NCBI RefSeq assembly: GCF_014656195.1
Contig: NZ_BNBY01000002.1
Location: 560,478 to 617,845 of the forward strand
Direction of reading: 5' to 3'
DNA: 57,368 nt
Source of the DNA: Kitasatospora xanthocidica
GTDB lineage: Bacteria; Actinomycetota; Actinomycetes; Streptomycetales; Streptomycetaceae
Shown: in pieces, positions 53,861-57,368 of the stretch
Layout: every line of letters starts with the position of its first letter
Position numbering within the stretch: the first letter of the stretch is position 1
Program-made: the position numbers and the translations under genes
Notes under the pieces: model-generated
What the model was told of the DNA's origin: nothing
Seen by the model: only the letters and a program-made list of their open reading frames with translations
The model's database searches: none

Positions 53861-54426
53861 CGCGCGGCGGTCGGGATGACGAGCTCGCCCGGGACCAGGT
53901 GGTTGGTGAGCCGGCCGTCCGCGTCGACGGAGACGTAGCTGGGCCAGCGCACGATCCCGAACGCCTCGGCCGTGGACTCGGGGCCGGCACCGGAGGTCTC
54001 GACCGACACCCGGGCGACCGGCTCCAGCAGCGTGCGCAGCTCGGCGACCACCGGCCCGCTGCCCTTGACGACGGCGAGGACCCGCTCGCGCCCGCCCGGG
54101 TAGCCGGTGACGGCCTTGACGAAGTCGGGCGCCTGCTCCAGGCACGGCCCGCAGGTCCCGGAGAAGAAGCCGACCACGGCGGGTGCGCCGACCAGGTCGG
54201 CCCTGGTGACGTCGCCCTCCGCTCCGGTGGATGCCCGGAATTCCGGTACGGGAGCACCATCCGGAATCCGGTTGTCGGGCACCGAGACGCCCGTCCTGAT
54301 ATTTCCGAAGGAGGTCGGCGAACCGTGCGCGGAACCATGCGTGTTGATTTTCCGGGCGAGCGCGAGCGTCAACATCAGATTGAACAGCGAAAGACAGCCG
54401 ATAATGACGACGAAAAGCATGGTCAT
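53857..54426 (-). CDS. Membrane-anchored thioredoxin-like protein (TlpA/MauD type)
   Basis: A 189-residue protein. A single N-terminal helix (about 3-22) anchors it outside; the thioredoxin domain holds GTCGPC (Cys92, Cys95) and a WPSYVSVD cis-Pro-like region. Such proteins reduce or shuffle disulfides in exported proteins. It lies between MauE and the ABC exporter. Its 5' third is less GC-rich than its surroundings. The GGAATTCCGGTACG word here (54237-54250) recurs at 54469. Confidence 0.9.
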   Translation of the reverse strand: MTMLFVVIIGCLSLFNLMLTLALARKINTHGSAHGSPTSFGNIRTGVSVPDNRIPDGAPVPEFRASTGAEGDVTRADLVGAPAVVGFFSGTCGPCLEQAPDFVKAVTGYPGGRERVLAVVKGSGPVVAELRTLLEPVARVSVETSGAGPESTAEAFGIVRWPSYVSVDADGRLTNHLVPGELVIPTAAR

Positions 54427-54593
54427 GACGATTCCGTGCCTCGTTCCTGGTTCGGTCGGGTACAGGGAGGAATTCCGGTACGAATCCCCGGTGGAATCCG
54501 GGAGGAAAGGGGCACCGCGCCGCCCGGGAGGGCACCCCCGGACCGGGTCGGGCGGCCCGAACGGCGAGAGGCGGGGGCGGGGGCGGGCGCGGC

Positions 54594-55118
54594 TCAGCGT
54601 GCCGCCGAGAAGAGCTCGACGAGCGTGTCGGTGGCGATGATCAGCGCGCTCGCGAAGCCCGCCACGAGCAGTACGACGGCCACCCCGGCCGGCCCGAGGC
54701 CACCGGGGCCGGGCGCGGTGCTCGCCGCCAGGCCGGCCGCGGCGACGGCGATCAGCACCAGGTTGCGCACCACATGAGCCTTGCTCACGGGCACGCCGGA
54801 GGCGCCGAAGCAGGAGCAGGAGACGTCGGCGCCCTGCCGCAGCAGCCGGACCAGGACGGCGGAGAACAGCGCGATCAACCCGCCGGTCGCGGCGAAAGCC
54901 CAGGTCGAGACGGGTTCGGGCACCCAGACCAGGAGGGCCAGGGCAGCCTCGGCGACCGGGACCCCGACCGTCGCCGCACCGGTCAGCCGGGGCGGCAGGA
55001 CCGCCATCACGCGCAGCGCGGAGGCGAAGTCGCGGCGCGCGCGGAACTTGGTGAGGGCGGATCCGGCGAACACCACCGCGATCACGGCGCGGCAGCCGAG
55101 CAACAGGTATGCGGTCAT
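54594..55118 (-). CDS. MauE/DoxX-type redox membrane protein
   Basis: A 174-residue, four-helix protein with a CSCFG motif (Cys101, Cys103), the hallmark of MauE, which pairs with the MauD thioredoxin to form disulfides in the small subunit of methylamine dehydrogenase. Start at MTAYLLLG (55118). It should pass electrons from the exported thioredoxin to the quinone pool. No methylamine dehydrogenase large subunit is in the window. Confidence 0.88.
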   Translation of the reverse strand: MTAYLLLGCRAVIAVVFAGSALTKFRARRDFASALRVMAVLPPRLTGAATVGVPVAEAALALLVWVPEPVSTWAFAATGGLIALFSAVLVRLLRQGADVSCSCFGASGVPVSKAHVVRNLVLIAVAAAGLAASTAPGPGGLGPAGVAVVLLVAGFASALIIATDTLVELFSAAR

Positions 55119-55128
55119 GACTCCCCCT

Positions 55129-55169
55129 CCGCCGGTGCCCCCGCCGACGCAGGACGGGGGCACCGGCGG
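55129..55169 (-). terminator. 15-bp hairpin between the peptide and MauE genes
   Basis: Arms 55129-55143 and 55155-55169 pair fully around an 11-nt loop. It lies upstream of MauE and 131 bp after the peptide stop. A leaky terminator here would give more peptide than machinery. Confidence 0.8.
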
Positions 55170-55181
55170 CCGTGTGTCAGC

Positions 55182-55300
55182 CGACCGGCTCGACCGGCTC
55201 GACCGGCTCGACCGGCGAACCGGAACGGGCCGGCAGACAGGTCGACAGACGGGCTGGCAGACGGGCCGGCAGACGGATCAACGGACGGATCAGCGGACGA
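55182..55300. repeat. GACCGGCTC and CAGACGG tandem repeats
   Basis: Four copies of a 9-bp word (CGACCGGCT) and several 12-bp CAGACGGGC-like words fill the space between the hairpin and the peptide stop. Confidence 0.7.
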
Positions 55301-55501
55301 TCAGCAGCCGCCGACGATGACGTACGTGACACAGGACGGCTTGACCGCACAGTTCCAGGAGCAGCACTCCGTGACGTACAGGTTTTCACCGCTGCAGTGC
55401 GTGGTGGTGCCGGCCGGGCAGGCGCAGTACGCGTCCGCGACATCGGCCTTGCGGCCACCGGAAACCACGCGGTCGACCAGGTTGAGAACTGCCTGAACCA
55501 T
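55301..55501 (-). CDS. Cys-rich exported peptide precursor
   Basis: A 66-residue peptide. GGAGG lies 5 nt before the ATG. Residues 1-24 (MVQAVLNLVDRVVSGG start) form an amphipathic leader ending in Ala-Asp-Ala, a signal-peptidase-type site. The proposed 42-residue core (YCACPAG to IVGGC) has eight cysteines at 26, 28, 36, 46, 47, 51, 57 and 66, enough for four disulfides, and only one Trp. Base composition is less GC-rich than its neighbours. It is first in the set with MauE, thioredoxin, ABC exporter and signal peptidase. Not a known family to me; a methylamine-dehydrogenase-small-subunit-like Cys pattern is the nearest comparison. Confidence 0.78.
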   Translation of the reverse strand: MVQAVLNLVDRVVSGGRKADVADAYCACPAGTTTHCSGENLYVTECCSWNCAVKPSCVTYVIVGGC

Positions 55502-55590
55502 TTGTTCCTCCACTCGGGAAGATGGATTGGAGAGGCTGTGCACTTACTGACGAGATCTCGCGGTTCGAAAAGCTAACCGACCGCTCGAGA

Positions 55591-55606
55591 GCTTGTCTAG
55601 ACCAAC
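55591..55606 (+). promoter_or_regulatory. Weaker DasR-type site
   Basis: GCTTGTCTAGACCAAC matches the dre consensus ACTGGTCTAGACCAGT at 12 of 16 positions, keeping the GTCTAGACCA core. It lies between the peptide gene (90 bp away) and the chitinase gene, so it could affect either. Confidence 0.5.
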
Positions 55607-55703
55607 TTCGAAAGCGGTCAACGGACGGAAATCCGGAACGAGAGGCTCCTGTTCCCGGCGGTTCACACTCCCCCGTCCACCGGGTCTTGACCCGCCCTCC
55701 GAG

Positions 55704-55719
55704 ACAGGTCTATACCAGT
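55704..55719 (+). promoter_or_regulatory. DasR operator (dre) upstream of chitinase gene
   Basis: ACAGGTCTATACCAGT matches the dre consensus ACTGGTCTAGACCAGT at 14 of 16 positions. It lies 115 bp before the chitinase start. DasR represses chitin-use genes in streptomycetes and releases with glucosamine-6-phosphate. The rest of 55502-55834 shows no gene. Confidence 0.75.
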
Positions 55720-55834
55720 GGGAGCCCACGGCAACCACCCAACGCCCCTGGGCAGTTCGGCCTGCCGCCGCGCCACCCCCACCTCCGGCGCGAAACGGGC
55801 ACTTCCCCCACCGCCGTTTCCTGGAAGGCTTCCG

Positions 55835-57235
55835 ATGGAACGCGCCATTCCCCCACACCCGACCGGCCCGGAACACCCCGCCGATCCGCCCGGCACCTCC
55901 ACCGCCCGAAACCAACCCCGGATCCAGCCCCGAACCCGGCCCCGCAACCGGCACCGCGTCCGCTCCGGCCGGACCGCCCTCGCCGTGACCGGCGTGCTCG
56001 GCCTGGTCGCCGGAGTCCTCGCCGCACTCGTCGGCACCGGCGCCGCCGCGGCGGACACCACGGCCGCCACGGACACCTCGGCCATCACCGCCGCGACCGG
56101 TCTGGGCAGCAACTGGTACGCCTCGGCGCCCTATCTGATGCCCGAGGACAACAGCCCGCCGGACGCCGCCGCCGTCATGGACGCCACCGGCCAGAAGGCC
56201 TTCCAGCTGGCCTTCGTCCTGGCCCAGGGCAACAGTTGCTCCCCCGCCTGGGGCGGCACCTCCTCGATCGACACCGACACCACCATGCCGAACGTCATCC
56301 AGACCGTCCGCGGCAAGGGCGGGGACGTCTCGGTGTCGGTCGGCGGGTACGGCGGCACCAAGCTTGGCCAGGTCTGCGGCACGCCGGAAGCGACCGCCGC
56401 CGGCTACCAGAAGGTGATCACCAAGTACCAGCTCAAGGCGATCGACTTCGACCTGGAGGAGCCGGAGTACGAGAACACCGCGGCCATCCACAACGAGATC
56501 GGCGCCGCGCGGATCCTCCAGCAGAACAACCCGGGCCTGTACATCTCGATCACCACCGCCGGCACCAACGCGGGCACCGGCTGGTTCGGCACCCAGATGC
56601 TCAACGAGGCCAAGTCGCAGGGCTTCACGCCGAACAACTACTCGATCATGCCGTTCGACGGCGGCTTCAACGGCGCGGCTGCGCAGACCGACGCGCTGGT
56701 GAAGTTCAACGGGATCCTGCAGACCACCTTCGGCTGGAACGAGGCGACCGCGTACGCCCACGAGGGCGTGTCGCTGATGAACGGCCGCACCGACGCCGCC
56801 GAGTACTTCCGCCAGGCCGACTTCCAGACCGTGCTGGACTTCGCCACCGCGCACGGCCTGGCCCGGTACACCTACTGGTCGGTCAACCGGGACCGGCAGT
56901 GCCAGGGCCCGGTCGACCCGGGGCTGTCCGGCTCCTGCTCCAGCGTGGCGCAGAACGACTGGGACTTCACCAAGTACACGGTGAAGTTCGCCGGGGCGAC
57001 CCCGCCCACCACGCCGCCCACCACGCCGCCGACGACTCCCCCGACCACACCGCCGACCAGCCCCGGCACCCCGGGCGCCTGCACCGCGCCGGCGTGGAGC
57101 GCGAGCACCACGTACACCGGCGGCGCCAAGGTCTCGTACAACGGGCACAACTACCACGCCAAGTGGTGGACGCTGAACGAGGTGCCGAGCGCCAGCGGCC
57201 AGTGGGGCGTCTGGGCCGACGACGGCCCCTGCTGA
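55835..57235 (+). CDS. Secreted GH18 chitinase with C-terminal chitin-binding module
   Basis: A 466-residue chitinase. A long basic, Pro-rich N-region is followed by a Sec signal (about 45-73, cleavage near AAA-ADT). The GH18 domain (about 85-385) keeps the catalytic motif IDFDLE with Glu208 as acid. A TTPPTTPPTTPP linker joins a CBM5/12-type domain (AWSASTTYTGGAKVSYNGHN, WWTLNEVP, WGVWADDGPC). GGAAGG lies 6 nt before ATG 55835. A dre site upstream suggests DasR control. Confidence 0.95.
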   Translation: MERAIPPHPTGPEHPADPPGTSTARNQPRIQPRTRPRNRHRVRSGRTALAVTGVLGLVAGVLAALVGTGAAAADTTAATDTSAITAATGLGSNWYASAPYLMPEDNSPPDAAAVMDATGQKAFQLAFVLAQGNSCSPAWGGTSSIDTDTTMPNVIQTVRGKGGDVSVSVGGYGGTKLGQVCGTPEATAAGYQKVITKYQLKAIDFDLEEPEYENTAAIHNEIGAARILQQNNPGLYISITTAGTNAGTGWFGTQMLNEAKSQGFTPNNYSIMPFDGGFNGAAAQTDALVKFNGILQTTFGWNEATAYAHEGVSLMNGRTDAAEYFRQADFQTVLDFATAHGLARYTYWSVNRDRQCQGPVDPGLSGSCSSVAQNDWDFTKYTVKFAGATPPTTPPTTPPTTPPTTPPTSPGTPGACTAPAWSASTTYTGGAKVSYNGHNYHAKWWTLNEVPSASGQWGVWADDGPC

Positions 57236-57368
57236 CCGCACCCCGGCTGACCGCGCCCCGGCCGGCCAGGCCCCGGCCGACCGAACTCCGCCCGGGCACA
57301 CCGGGCAAAGCGGCCGGACCGACCGGACCGGCAGAGCCGGCCGCATGACCGAACCGCAGGCGTGGGGG
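57236..57368. other. Right edge, no gene seen
   Basis: This segment holds GGCCGACC-type repeats after the chitinase stop. No open frame with a start signal and no clear hairpin is visible. Confidence 0.5.

Noticed and set aside
55301..55501. Methylamine dehydrogenase small subunit
   Set aside because: The MauE/MauD-like neighbours suggested it, but the peptide is too short, has one Trp rather than the two needed for tryptophan tryptophylquinone, and no large-subunit gene is present.

Overview
The window is about 72-75% GC with Streptomyces-type gene structure. Markers include an AfsA-family signal synthase, a TerD protein, Tat-secreted enzymes, an XRE/MmyB-type regulator, an HGxxPAAW-like small membrane protein, and a chitinase preceded by DasR-type operators. 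This points to a Streptomycetaceae chromosome (Streptomyces, Kitasatospora or relatives). I saw no tRNA or rRNA gene, transposase, integrase or cas gene.

Layout. 0.4-5.2 kb: an FAD aromatic hydroxylase facing a three-gene leftward set (AfsA homologue, HAD phosphatase, P450) of the kind that makes butenolide/gamma-butyrolactone signals. 5.5-20 kb: secreted and housekeeping enzymes (CocE-type hydrolase, cyclophilin, Tat-exported PI-PLC and alpha/beta hydrolase), regulators of the MarR, HxlR and PadR families, a lipoprotein, a secreted protein, FadH and an FAD hydroxylase. 20-27.4 kb: TerD, small unknowns, then a glycerolipid block (GlpD + TetR, divergent from an AGPS-like oxidase + diacylglycerol-kinase-type lipid kinase). 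27.7-40.4 kb: unknown membrane proteins, GNAT, a Cmx-like efflux pump behind a possible attenuator leader, two regulator/target sets with visible palindromic operators (TetR/quinone reductase; XRE between NTF2-like and F420 oxidoreductase), DUF2252, and a Met-rich multicopper oxidase coupled to a membrane protein. 40.8-51.2 kb: ABC exporter (MacB type), aminotransferase IV, GNAT, EamA/LysR pair, DHA2 MFS pump and a two-HTH Lrp regulator. 51.2-57.2 kb: a leftward cluster of a 66-residue, eight-cysteine peptide, MauE, a membrane thioredoxin, an ABC exporter and a type I signal peptidase, divergent from a GH18 chitinase.

Two things stand out. (1) A family of short palindromes, ATGAG-N5-CTCAT, forms five arrays (about 85-356, 15378-15583, 16158-16333, 26320-26515, 40570-40790) plus single copies. 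Four arrays are spaced about 24-29 bp. The one at the lipid-kinase 5' end is spaced exactly 18 bp and stays in frame. The arms contain ATG and TGA on both strands, and several real start and stop codons fall inside units. One unit shows a compensated change in both arms. (2) The peptide/MauE/thioredoxin/ABC/signal-peptidase set looks like a self-contained system for exporting and oxidatively folding a disulfide-rich peptide.

Degenerate tandem repeats of 6-18 bp at gene termini are also unusually common here.
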